A stretch of DNA of 64,000 bases, from positions 194,318 to 258,317 of the forward strand of contig NZ_RKLN01000004.1 of NCBI RefSeq assembly GCF_004011835.1, written 5' to 3'. This DNA comes from Rhodococcus spongiicola (lineage in GTDB: Bacteria; Actinomycetota; Actinomycetes; Mycobacteriales; Mycobacteriaceae). A program made the position numbers and the translations under genes. Below are positions 53,271-61,256 of the stretch, in pieces. The notes under the pieces were generated by a model, which saw only the letters and a program-made list of their open reading frames with translations, did not search any database and was not told where the DNA came from. How positions within the stretch are numbered: position 1 is the first letter of the stretch; every line of letters begins with the position of its first letter.

Positions 53271-54094
53271 TCATGGGCCGGGTCGACCAAGGACCGCTGG
53301 AGCCAGTCGAACAACTCTGCTGCCCGTGCCCCGTTCCAGTCCGCGGGCAGCAGTTCGAGCGGTAGGCCGGGATCCAGGTACGGCAACCGCCGCCATGTGG
53401 TGAGCACGTGCACGTACCCCGTGAACGCTTCCTCGGGCGGAATCCTGCGGCGCCGCCGGTTCCGGGCGCGCAGCGGCTCGTAGCGGTCGATGAAGTCGGC
53501 GTACAGGTCGTGCAGCTGGTCGAGGTCCCACCACTGGGCGACCTTGTCACCCAGGTCGCCGAAGGCGACGTGGGTCGCCTGGAAGAGATCGACGAACTGT
53601 GCGAGCCCGGATCTGCTCAGCGCCTCCGCGGCCTCGTCGTGCAGGTGCGCGGGCGCGATCCACACCCCGGGTGCCGCCGTGCCGAATCCTAACCGGCTCA
53701 GCATCGTCCGCATCGCGTGACGCTTCTCGCGCTCGGACTCGGGGATGGAGAACACAGCCAACAGCCACCCGGCGTCCAGGGTGGCGCGCGTGCGGTGGAA
53801 GATCCGCCGGTCGCCCTCCCGGATGATGTCGAGCGCCGATTCCGACAGCGAGTACCCGGCGGCGCCGTTCACTTTGGTGCTCACGAGCAGTCCGCGTCGC
53901 TTGAGTCGGCTGATCGAGGAGCGGACGGCGGGTTCGTCGACACCGAGTTGGCCGAGCAGCCGCACGATCGACGACACCGACAGCCAGTTGTCCGTGTCCC
54001 GGGCGTAGAGGGCGTAGACCGTCACGATCAGCCGACGCGGCTGGTTGATCGTCTCCGCCGTCGTCGGGCCGGAGTTCTGGGCTGGCACCGTCAC
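53234..54094 (-). CDS. PaaX-family transcriptional repressor
   Basis: The 286-residue protein has the PaaX pattern: RRLIVTVYALYARDTDNWLS, winged-helix VDEPAVRSSISRLKRRGLLV, the central domain (RRIFHRTRATLDAGWLLAVF) and the C-terminal helical domain. PaaX repressors respond to aryl-CoA esters, phenylacetyl-CoA in the type case, which suits a pathway through a CoA thioester. It starts with GTG. Its 3' end overlaps the converging nitrilase gene by 37 bases. Near-palindromes upstream suggest autoregulation. Confidence 0.88.
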   Translation of the reverse strand: MTVPAQNSGPTTAETINQPRRLIVTVYALYARDTDNWLSVSSIVRLLGQLGVDEPAVRSSISRLKRRGLLVSTKVNGAAGYSLSESALDIIREGDRRIFHRTRATLDAGWLLAVFSIPESEREKRHAMRTMLSRLGFGTAAPGVWIAPAHLHDEAAEALSRSGLAQFVDLFQATHVAFGDLGDKVAQWWDLDQLHDLYADFIDRYEPLRARNRRRRRIPPEEAFTGYVHVLTTWRRLPYLDPGLPLELLPADWNGARAAELFDWLQRSLVDPAHDYARSIIADSVG

Positions 54095-54102
54095 AGAATA
54101 CG

Positions 54103-54138
54103 GCCATGCGATTCATGGCGAGTCTCTGACCGTCGTCA
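54103..54138. promoter_or_regulatory. Candidate operators upstream of the paaX-like gene
   Basis: GCCATG (54103-54108) and CATGGC (54114-54119) form an inverted repeat with a five-base spacer. TGACCGTCGTCA (54127-54138) matches TGACGATCGTCA at 49338 at 10 of 12 positions. Both lie within 45 bases of the start codon, where a repressor would act. Confidence 0.5.
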
Positions 54139-54159
54139 CGCGAGCGAGGGAGGCGCCCG

Positions 54160-54467
54160 AGCGGTGGCCGCAAGAACTCGCGTGAGGTGGCCTTGCTGCC
54201 TTACGTTTCGACGGCTCGCTAGGGAAGGGGGCACGACATGAAGCTGATCCTCACGCTGACGTGGACAACCTTCGGTGCGCCCGGCGACACCGTGGAGGTC
54301 ACGGATGGCTACGGCCGCAACTACCTGCTCCCCCGTGGCCCGGTCGTCGACAAGCGCACCCTCCAGCTACCGAAGGCGCACATCAAGAGCACCGGCAAGC
54401 ACATGATCTTGGTCAACCTCCGCCCGAGGTTGCCGCCAAGTTCCACCTGAACGTCATCGCCGCGTAG
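54160..54467 (+). pseudogene. Degenerate duplicate of the rpsR 3' end and rplI
   Basis: From about 54160 the DNA matches the end of rpsR (encoding [15 protein letters not shown]), the rpsR-rplI spacer and rplI. Differences include a one-base loss and a compensating one-base gain near the rplI start (encoding [19 protein letters not shown]), an in-frame loss of about 222 bases (74 codons) after GRNYLLPRG that joins at a shared GGC, and a one-base loss near the end that shifts the frame. The intact pair lies at 34581-35292. The copy cannot make a working bL9. It marks the right border of the catabolic island. Confidence 0.9.
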
Positions 54468-54482
54468 GCGACACTTTCGGTC

Positions 54483-54519
54483 GAAGGGCCCCGTGGACAT
54501 CGCGTCCACGGGGCCCTTC
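54483..54519 (+). terminator. Terminator after the rplI remnant
   Basis: A perfect 16-bp stem (GAAGGGCCCCGTGGAC at 54483-54498, complement at 54504-54519) with a five-base loop. It takes the same place as the terminator after intact rplI and shares the GGGCCCCG core, but differs in the rest of the stem, so the two rplI copies have different downstream histories. Confidence 0.85.
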
Positions 54520-54537
54520 GTGTGGCTACGAAAGCCC

Positions 54538-54802
54538 TGTGGATAGACTCACCACCCAGGTGCACCTGCAGTGACCCCGGTCATACTCCGTTCAACTGTT
54601 CGTCACCCAACACGCCCGGGTTGTCAACTCGGGCGACACGCCGGAGGGACTTAAATCCACAGGGGTGTGATTGAAAATACCCCCCACCACCTGCGGATTC
54701 TTCCCGCGGGTCTTCGTTCGTCACCAGTTCATCCCCAGTTATCCCCAGACGGTCAACACTCGTTCGAGCCGCGTCCCCAATTCATCCACAGTGGTGTCCA
54801 CA
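54538..54802. other. Cluster of DnaA-box-like sequences upstream of dnaB
   Basis: Six sequences close to the DnaA box (TTATCCACA or TTGTCCACA) lie in 265 bases: TGTGGATAG at 54538 (reverse strand), AAATCCACA at 54653, TCATCCCCA at 54729, TTATCCCCA at 54739, TCATCCACA at 54782 and GTGTCCACA at 54794. Four match at 8 of 9 positions. No gene is supported between 54520 and 55007; the region also contains the dnaB promoter. It could mediate DnaA control of dnaB. Confidence 0.5.
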
Positions 54803-55007
54803 GGGCGGTTTGGCGAGCGGCGTTTCCGGTCCTACCGTCGTCGCGAGTGTGTCTTTCGAACCGTCCGCGAGGCGGCACGGTTTTGTCGGGGTATGCGGGT
54901 ACAAAGAGTGTGGAGACAGCGACAGACAGTGTTTGACGCAGTCCGTGCCATTGTTCGAGCTGCGCGCAGATCGGCGTCGAGTACTCGTCGCGGGGAAGGC
55001 GGTCGCG

Positions 55008-56396
55008 TTGGCGGTTGTGGATGATCGTGGTCATTCCGAATACCCGGGACCCACGGAGGAGTCGAGCGAGGAGTTCGGTCGGCAGCCTCCGCACGACATG
55101 GTCGCCGAGCAGTCGGTGCTCGGCGGCATGCTGCTCAGCAAGGACGCAATTGCCGACGTCCTAGAGGTGCTACGCCCTGGAGACTTCTACCGTCCCGCGC
55201 ACCAGGCGGTGTACGACTCGATCCTCGACCTCTACGGCCGCGGTGAGCCGGCCGACCCGGTGACCGTCTCCGCGGAACTCGAGCGACGCGGAGAACTCCG
55301 GCGCATCGGTGGTGCCCCCTACCTTGTCACCCTCACCCAGACAGTCCCCACCGCAGCGAACGCGGCGTACTACGCCGAGATCGTGGCCGAGAAGTCGGTA
55401 CTGCGCCGCCTGGTCGAGGCCGGCACCCGCATCGTGCAGTACGGGTACTCCGGTGCCGACGGTCAGGACGTCGCCGAGGTCGTCGATCGGGCGCAGGCGG
55501 AGATCTTCGAGGTCACCGAGCGGCGCACCACCGAGGACTTCATCCCGCTCGAGGAACTGCTGCAGCCGACGATGGACGAGATCGACTCCATCGCCAGTCG
55601 CGGCGGCATCTCCCTGGGTGTTCCCACCGGGTTCAGCGAACTCGACCAGGTCACCAACGGCCTGCACCCTGGGCAGATGATCATCGTGGCGGCGAGGCCG
55701 GGCGTCGGCAAATCTACAATCGGATTAGATTTCATGCGTTCGTGCTCGATCAGGAACAGCATGGCGAGCGTCGTGTTCTCGCTCGAAATGAGCCGGACCG
55801 AGATCGTGATGCGACTGCTGTCGGCGGAGGCGAAGATCAAGCTCGCGGACATGCGTTCGGGCAGGATGTCCGACGAAGACTGGACGCGGCTGGCGCGGCG
55901 GATGAGTGAGATCAGCGAGGCGCCGCTGTTCATCGACGACTCCCCCAACCTGACGATGATGGAGATCCGCGCGAAGGCGCGCCGGCTCAAGCAGAAGCAC
56001 GACATCCGCCTCATCGTGATCGACTACCTGCAGCTGATGTCGTCGGGCAAGAAGTTCGAGTCCCGCCAGCAGGAAGTCTCAGAGTTCTCCCGTAGCCTCA
56101 AGCTGCTCGCGAAGGAACTCGAGGTGCCGGTGGTCGCGATCTGTCAGCTCAACCGTGGTCCCGAACAGCGAACCGACAAGCGCCCCCAGGTCTCCGACCT
56201 CCGCGAGTCCGGTTCGCTCGAGCAGGACGCGGACATGGTCATGCTGCTGCACCGCCCTGACGCGTTCGAGCGGGACGATCCGCGCGGCGGCGAGGCCGAC
56301 ATCATCCTCGGCAAGCACCGTGGCGGACCGACGGCGAATATCACTGTCGCGCACCAGTTGCACTACTCGCGTTTCGTGGATATGGCGCGGGGCTGA
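55008..56396 (+). CDS. dnaB: Replicative DNA helicase DnaB
   Basis: The 462-residue helicase has the N-terminal collar domain (AEQSVLGGMLLSKDAIADVL, PGDFYRPAHQAVYDSILDLY) and the RecA-type motor: Walker A RPGVGKST (Lys235), VVFSLEMSRTEIVMRL, IVIDYLQLM and a final RFVDMARG. I choose the TTG at 55008 because its product (xAVVDD) matches the usual start of mycobacterial DnaB. A long upstream in-frame extension is non-coding in appearance. Many mycobacterial dnaB genes contain an intein; none is present here. In related genomes the gene follows rplI closely. Confidence 0.95.
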   Translation: MAVVDDRGHSEYPGPTEESSEEFGRQPPHDMVAEQSVLGGMLLSKDAIADVLEVLRPGDFYRPAHQAVYDSILDLYGRGEPADPVTVSAELERRGELRRIGGAPYLVTLTQTVPTAANAAYYAEIVAEKSVLRRLVEAGTRIVQYGYSGADGQDVAEVVDRAQAEIFEVTERRTTEDFIPLEELLQPTMDEIDSIASRGGISLGVPTGFSELDQVTNGLHPGQMIIVAARPGVGKSTIGLDFMRSCSIRNSMASVVFSLEMSRTEIVMRLLSAEAKIKLADMRSGRMSDEDWTRLARRMSEISEAPLFIDDSPNLTMMEIRAKARRLKQKHDIRLIVIDYLQLMSSGKKFESRQQEVSEFSRSLKLLAKELEVPVVAICQLNRGPEQRTDKRPQVSDLRESGSLEQDADMVMLLHRPDAFERDDPRGGEADIILGKHRGGPTANITVAHQLHYSRFVDMARG

Positions 56397-56425
56397 GGTA
56401 GATGGCGGTGTTTTCGCGCCGTTAG

Positions 56426-56623
56426 GTGGCGCGCAAATACCGCGACCGGGGCATGAGTGCCGTCGAGATCGGAAAGCTCACAGGCATGTCCCGCGCCACC
56501 GTGTACCGGCTACTCGCCACCGTCGAGACGGAAACTACCAGCCGACCTCTAACTGGAAATGGGTGCGGGCCGATACCGAAACTATTCACGGCGGCGATCA
56601 CCCCGCAGGCTCCTCGCGGTTGA
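56426..56623 (+). pseudogene. C-terminal fragment of a serine recombinase (resolvase/invertase)
   Basis: The reading frame from GTG at 56426 encodes ARKYRDRGMSAVEIGKLTGM then SRATVYRLLA, the helix-turn-helix that ends Tn3-type resolvases and invertases. The catalytic N-terminal domain with its Ser is absent, and the bases before it belong to the space after dnaB. It is a remnant of a mobile element next to dnaB. Confidence 0.65.
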
Positions 56624-57011
56624 GTGCGCGACGGACGAGTCGGTTGAGTTCGGCGTACCACGAAATCCGTTTCCACTGAGGTGATCCCATTCGAAACTCG
56701 CCGATCCTGAGACGATCAACACCCGAACGCCCGGCCCGTACCCCTTGCGGCCGGGCGCTCGTCTCTCCACGACCCAGCCACGGGATAAGAGGGCAAGCCA
56801 GCGCGTAGCGGTGGCGCGGCAGCAGTGACGCACATCGCCGACCGGGGTCCACACGCTTCCGGTCCCGAGCCACACTTCCGCGGGCTCCGAGGTCCACTGA
56901 ACCCGAAAACGACTCTGGAACCAGGTGGACTCAGAATCGAGAACCGGTCACCTGCTCTGTTTTTGCTGCCTTGGGGTGCACACTTGTGTGATGGGAACCG
57001 GGGCGGGGCGT
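56624..57011. other. Degraded stretch without intact gene
   Basis: No intact gene is supported. On the minus strand between 56897 and 56598 three overlapping frames contain plausible pieces (WTPVGDVRHCCRATATRWLA in one, PQWKRISWYAELNRLVRRAL in another), which looks like a frameshifted gene for a small protein. I cannot name the family. Confidence 0.35.
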
Positions 57012-57345
57012 GTGAACCCGAAGTGGGAGTTCGAGCACTACACCGCCGTCGTCCCCACACCTGAGTCCCGAAAAGGCATCGCAGCGTTCCCCAAACAGAT
57101 CCGGGCCGCCAAACCTTGGCTCGCCGAACTCGAACAACGGGTCAAAGCCAACCTCAGCGACAAACCCGGTCCTCGTATGGGGCACCAAGGACCCCGTCTT
57201 CCGCGGCATCCTCCAGCACTGGGAGACAGCGTTCCCCGAGGCCGCGGTCATCCGGCTGGACACTGCCAGCCCCTATCTCCAAGAAGACGAACCCGAACGG
57301 ATCGCCGAGGCCATCGCCAACGCCTACAGCCCCAACAACACCTAG
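57012..57345 (+). pseudogene. Frameshifted C-terminal part of an alpha/beta hydrolase (haloalkane dehalogenase-like)
   Basis: The first frame gives EFEHYTAVVPTPESRKGIAA and AAKPWLAELEQRVKANLSDK. After a one-base shift near 57170 the next frame continues VLVWGTKDPVFRG, then ILQHWETAFPEAAVIRLDTA and YLQEDEPERIAEAIANAYS to a stop at 57345. This is the cap end and the last third of an alpha/beta hydrolase with the Asp of the triad in WGTKDP. The catalytic His position reads SPYLQED instead of SHFIQED, so His is lost as well. The nucleophile half is missing. Confidence 0.7.
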
Positions 57346-57353
57346 GAACCAGC

Positions 57354-57725
57354 ATGGAACTCGCAATGCGAATCATCGTCGGCCTACTCGCCGTCCCCCT
57401 CGTCGCCCTCGGCCTCAGATCCATGTTCATGCCGACAAACATGGGCGAGGCCGTAGGACTGTCACCGGTCGGGATACCCGGACTCAGCGAGATCCGAAGT
57501 GTGCTCGGTGGGTTCTTCCTGGCCTGTGTCACGATGCTCGTCGTGGGGCTCGCGGCCGATGAGACCCTCTGGTTTCTCGCAGTCGCAATTCTGATGGGGG
57601 CTGCAGCAATCGGTCGCATCGTAGGGATCGTGGCCGACGGGTTCGACAAGGCAGTCCTGCCACCGCTGCTCATCGAGCTCGTGATCGGCGCCCTGCTCGT
57701 AGCCGCACACTTCGTCCTCAACTAA
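57354..57725 (+). CDS. DUF4345 family small membrane protein
   Basis: The 123-residue protein has four predicted membrane helices (IIVGLLAVPLVALGL, SVLGGFFLACVTMLVVGLAA, TLWFLAVAILMGAAAIGRIV, LIELVIGALLVAAHF). The pattern EIRSVLGGFFLACV and GRIVGIVADGF fits DUF4345. I use the ATG at 57354, nine bases after the hydrolase remnant. The function is unknown. Confidence 0.72.
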   Translation: MELAMRIIVGLLAVPLVALGLRSMFMPTNMGEAVGLSPVGIPGLSEIRSVLGGFFLACVTMLVVGLAADETLWFLAVAILMGAAAIGRIVGIVADGFDKAVLPPLLIELVIGALLVAAHFVLN

Positions 57726-58145
57726 GGTTCGCCTGCCCAGCAAACCAGGCGCCCGCTGGCGGCGAAGGCCGCCGTGATCGGAGAGCGGGAACGACGGGTC
57801 GGTCGCATCACCGCCGACGTTGTCGAGCCCGGGCCGCAGCACGCTCGTCGTTGGCGCCACTTGACGACGTGAGAACACCGCCACCTATCGCCGCGAGTCA
57901 CATCGCCCAGATTTGTCTCTCACGGTTCAAATACGGTCGTTTACGGAACACCCTCGCCGCGACGCGCACTCACAGGTCAATCTCGGCGTCGCGGGCCGCC
58001 GCCCGCCGCTGTCGCCGCGGCTCCCCCGCCGCCGAGGAGTGGTCCGCTCCCAGCAGGCAAACGCCGGGACCCTACAACGGGTCATTGGCTCGTTGTCAGC
58101 ACCCTGGCATCACCTCGAGGTTGGCTCTCCTGATTTGATGCCCTC
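57726..58145. other. Intergenic stretch without recognised gene
   Basis: I see no supported gene, repeat or strong hairpin in these 420 bases. The part next to 58146 must contain the promoter of the DUF2510 gene. Confidence 0.4.
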
Positions 58146-58577
58146 ATGGAATCCTCGCGGCCCGCTGGCTGGTATCCCGACCCCTCCGGCAAGCACGACG
58201 AGCGGTACTGGGACGGCACTCGATGGACCAACGGCACGCGCTCCCGCCCACAGCAGCGAAACACGAAGTTCTTCAAGGTATACCGCGAGAGCCCGTCTTC
58301 GAACATTGAGACGGCTCTCGGCGCACTAGCACTCGTTGGGATATTCCTCCTCCCTATAGTGCTGCTCCTCCTCGACGTCACGGCCGGCCCGATCGCCTGT
58401 GGCAGTGTGTCCAACGGCTTTGACACGCCTTTCGCCAACACCCAGCTCTGCGCGGATGCATGGGAGAGGCGCATCAACTGGATGATCGTGTCCGTGGTGG
58501 CCGGGATCGGCTGCTGGATCCTCGGCGCGTTCCACGCATTCTTGAGGCGGGACTCAACGAAGGAGAAGCAGGCTTGA
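58146..58577 (+). CDS. DUF2510 domain membrane protein
   Basis: The 143-residue protein begins with the DUF2510 motif (PAGWYPDPSGKHDERYWDGT, RWTNGTR), common near the ends of actinobacterial membrane proteins. Two membrane helices follow (ALGALALVGIFLLPIVLLLL and MIVSVVAGIGCWILGAF), with two Cys between them that may pair. The role is unknown. Confidence 0.75.
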   Translation: MESSRPAGWYPDPSGKHDERYWDGTRWTNGTRSRPQQRNTKFFKVYRESPSSNIETALGALALVGIFLLPIVLLLLDVTAGPIACGSVSNGFDTPFANTQLCADAWERRINWMIVSVVAGIGCWILGAFHAFLRRDSTKEKQA

Positions 58578-58627
58578 GAGTGGCGAGGGCACGCTGCCCG
58601 AATTTCGCGAGTAGCTACGCCGCGGCG

Positions 58628-58710
58628 GCGTTCAGCTCCGCTCGTTGCACCTAGATTAGCGAGACCCCTCGACACGCCCGAGGTCCGTCAAACTGCACCG
58701 GCGAGTCCCG
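58628..58710. repeat. 83-bp dispersed repeat, copy 1
   Basis: These 83 bases recur in the same orientation at 63520-63602 with about three differences by eye. They contain no complete gene. The rest of the 58578-58896 gap holds no recognised gene; a further short match to the repeats near 61120 (CATCTCGACA) follows at about 58722. Confidence 0.85.
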
Positions 58711-58896
58711 TTAATCTTCCATGCATCTCGACAGTGGTGGCTGAGGGGACCCGGACCGCCGGCCGCCACAGCGAAGGCGTCGATCGTCGACCCGCGCCAT
58801 GCGCAACGACTCCAACTCACGGTGTGGCCCCGATTCGCTCTCGGCCAAGTCAGGAGTACTGTCCTCGGTCTTGGCCCCAAGGCGCGAGGCACTCAG

Positions 58897-59388
58897 TCAG
58901 CTAGCCGCGACCTTCTTGGTCAGCTGCATGGAGGCAATCTCGTAACCATTGCGCCTATACAGTTCCGCCGCCCCCGTGTTGGCGCCAAACACGTTCAACC
59001 CCAGTGTTTCGGCACCCTCATTCGCAACGAGCGCCTCGGCAGCAGCAAGGATCGCCGACCCGAACCCCTGTCGGCGGAACTGCGGATAGGCGTTGATGTC
59101 ATACAACCACGAAGAGTCGGTCGCATCCGGTCCACGATGTGGATCCGGCCCGATCCACGCATCCCCAACTGGCACCCCGTTGCCATCAACAGCAACGACA
59201 AGATGATGACGCTCGGTCGCGAGCCCATCTGGCAAGTACTTGGCCGTGCCAGCCTTCGTGTGTACCCACGCTTCCTCTTCTGACATGGAGGCCCGCAACT
59301 CGCGGACCACCTCGGCCTCGCGGGCTTGTGTGGTTCGTTCATACTCTTCAGAAGTCATCTTCTGAAGCGAAACTCTCGGGTTGGCCAT
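58897..59388 (-). CDS. GNAT-family N-acetyltransferase
   Basis: The 163-residue protein has the GNAT acetyl-CoA fold: YDINAYPQFRRQGFGSAILA with the RRQGFG pyrophosphate loop, then ETLGLNVFGANTGAAELYRR and NGYEIASMQL. The substrate is not predictable. I use the ATG at 59388, which gives a normal-length start (MANPRVSLQKMTSEEY). Confidence 0.85.
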   Translation of the reverse strand: MANPRVSLQKMTSEEYERTTQAREAEVVRELRASMSEEEAWVHTKAGTAKYLPDGLATERHHLVVAVDGNGVPVGDAWIGPDPHRGPDATDSSWLYDINAYPQFRRQGFGSAILAAAEALVANEGAETLGLNVFGANTGAAELYRRNGYEIASMQLTKKVAAS

Positions 59389-59507
59389 TTGTGCATCATG
59401 CGTCAGTACAGCGGCACGGCAGACCGCGCCACGCCGGTAGTACTTGTGGTGCCGCCAGCTGGCGGCGAGCGCCGCCGGGGCGCAAATACGGCCCCTTGCG
59501 GACGACA

Positions 59508-60056
59508 TCACTCTGTGGAGGCGCCGCGCAGTGTGCGAGCCACATGAGCCCTCACCCACTCCGAATCAAACGGACGCGAGCGAAGCAACCATCGGTGGAA
59601 GATCGGGCCAACGAACAACTCAGCAATGTCGTCCGGGTCGGGCAGGCCTCCCCGACAGAGGCGATCGGAGATACCAACGAGCTGCGGGCCGAGAAGCAGC
59701 TCGCGGAACTGCTTCTCAAGAGCCTCGTCGGCTAGCATCTCGGCCGTGACGGCTCGCAACAGGGGCTCGTGGGTCGGGTCGGTCAGCTCGGCAATCGTTG
59801 CCGTCGCCAGCGCCTCTAGGTCGGTGGCGAGATTGCCGGAGTCCGGCACTGCGACAGCGCCATCCTCGCCTGCACTTCGGGCCAGGAGCGCTTCAAAAAG
59901 AATCACCCCCGTCGATGGCCAGGTTCGGTAGAGGGTCTGCTTGCTGACGCCGGCCCGCGCGGCTATCCCTTCCATCGTGATCGTTCCGACGCGACTCTCG
60001 CGGGCTAGGGACAGCACGGCTTCGTGCACTTTGCTACGGGTTTGCTGTCGTGCCAT
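59508..60056 (-). CDS. TetR-family regulator
   Basis: The 182-residue repressor has the helix-turn-helix ITMEGIAARAGVSKQTLYRT followed by WPS, and a helical ligand domain of the AcrR/TetR_C class. It is divergent from an SDR gene across 58 bases holding a near-perfect palindrome, so it probably represses that gene and itself. Confidence 0.87.
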   Translation of the reverse strand: MARQQTRSKVHEAVLSLARESRVGTITMEGIAARAGVSKQTLYRTWPSTGVILFEALLARSAGEDGAVAVPDSGNLATDLEALATATIAELTDPTHEPLLRAVTAEMLADEALEKQFRELLLGPQLVGISDRLCRGGLPDPDDIAELFVGPIFHRWLLRSRPFDSEWVRAHVARTLRGASTE

Positions 60057-60074
60057 GCAAGAATCCTAACTCTT

Positions 60075-60099
60075 CAAACGAGACGGTCCGTCCAGTTTG
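60075..60099. promoter_or_regulatory. 25-bp palindromic operator between tetR and SDR genes
   Basis: CAAACGAGACGG (60075-60086), central T, CCGTCCAGTTTG (60088-60099): 10 of 12 positions pair. It fills the short divergent promoter region, as expected for a TetR dimer site. Confidence 0.7.
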
Positions 60100-60114
60100 A
60101 GATACATTGACGGC

Positions 60115-60936
60115 ATGACTTCACCGCAAACATGGATGATTACCGGAGGCAACCGAGGCCTGGGCCGAGCACTCACGCTGGCCGCTCTCAACGCCGGGCA
60201 CACCGTGGTGGCAACAGTGAGGGGGGAGCACTCTCTCCCAGAGCACGAGCGCCTGACTGTGCAGACTCTTGACGTCCGTGAGCGCCAGGCGGCACGCGAG
60301 GCTGTGGCGCTGGCGGCTAAACATCTCGGACGAATCGACGTCCTCGTGAACAATGCGGGCTACGGCTTGATCGGCGCAGTCGAGGAGGTATCCGAAGAAG
60401 ATGCCCGTGCGATCGTCGGCACGAACCTGCTCGGTCCCTTCTGGCTGAGCCAAGCCACGATCCCGATCATGCGCGATCAGGGAGGGGGTCACATCGTCCA
60501 AATTTCGACCGTGGGAGCGGTGGGAACAATGCCGATGCTCGGGCTCTACAACTCCACGAAATGGGGGCTCGAAGGGTTCAGTGAGGCGATGGCAGCCGAG
60601 GTGCAGCAGTTCGGCATCCGAGTATCCCTCATCGAACCCGGAGCACTCGACACTGACTGGGCTAGCGGCAGCATGCGGTTCAGCTCACCAGCGAACGCCT
60701 ACGCCGATCTGCGAACCAAGTTGTTCGGCACGACCGAGGTTCCGTGGCCACAGGGCGAGTCGAGCGGCGGGACGACGCCCGAGGACGCGGCCGCTGCGAT
60801 CCTCGCCCGTGTCGCAGCGAAGAGTGACCAACGCCTACGTGTGCTCGTGGGCGACGACGCCCCGGCTCAGGTCCGGGCGGCGCTCGATCTTCGTCACGAC
60901 GACTACTCGCGCGACCCCCGCTTCCCAGTCGCCTAG
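60115..60936 (+). CDS. Short-chain dehydrogenase/reductase controlled by the adjacent TetR
   Basis: The 273-residue SDR has TGGNRGLGRALT (cofactor site), DVLVNNAGYGLIGAVEEVSE, QISTVGAVGT and the catalytic YNSTK. Its closest pattern is the group of NADP-dependent oxidoreductases that act on small carbonyl or steroid-like substrates. The ATG at 60115 is preferred over the one at 60097 because the shorter form starts just before the cofactor strand. The substrate is unknown. Confidence 0.85.
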   Translation: MTSPQTWMITGGNRGLGRALTLAALNAGHTVVATVRGEHSLPEHERLTVQTLDVRERQAAREAVALAAKHLGRIDVLVNNAGYGLIGAVEEVSEEDARAIVGTNLLGPFWLSQATIPIMRDQGGGHIVQISTVGAVGTMPMLGLYNSTKWGLEGFSEAMAAEVQQFGIRVSLIEPGALDTDWASGSMRFSSPANAYADLRTKLFGTTEVPWPQGESSGGTTPEDAAAAILARVAAKSDQRLRVLVGDDAPAQVRAALDLRHDDYSRDPRFPVA

Positions 60937-60970
60937 CTGTATGAGGCCAGACCCCAACACAACATCGTTT

Positions 60971-61103
60971 GCCGGTCGGCTGGGGGATTCTGGCCACAGC
61001 TACCGAGCCTGCCTCTCTCCTGTGCAACTCCAACCCCCGGGACGCACACCGCACACCTACTTTGGACGGGCGTCGGCGACTGGCCCGGGATCCGTCAAAG
61101 TAG
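60971..61103 (+). repeat. Inverted repeat arm A (about 130 bp)
   Basis: It aligns with the reverse complement of 63603-63726 over nearly its whole length; the best block is GTGCAACTCCAACCCC through GGATCCGTCAAAGTAG. The inner end also contains CTACTTTG and CAAAGTAG in opposite orientation, so the arm can fold on itself. Arms A and B face each other around the ABC-F and MFS genes. Confidence 0.8.
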
Positions 61104-61256
61104 TTGTGCTGCCTCCCTATTCTTCGCTGCATCTCGACACCATTGCGCACCTCACCCGATGCCGGGGCACTATCACGCGGCCGGTTCTGTGACGACGAGC
61201 AACTCGCAAACTGTTGGGAGCGCTTACGGCGCAGTCTGTTCGGCCGACAACGGCCG

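Noticed and set aside
54238-54450. Short intact ribosomal-protein gene
   Set aside because: The frame is open for 70 codons but lacks the central half of bL9 and is frameshifted at the end, so it is called a pseudogene.
54538-54802. Chromosomal origin of replication
   Set aside because: Although DnaA-box-like words cluster here, dnaA, dnaN and rpmH are absent, so oriC is not claimed.
55008-56396. Intein in dnaB
   Set aside because: The helicase motifs run without interruption over 462 residues, so no intein is present.
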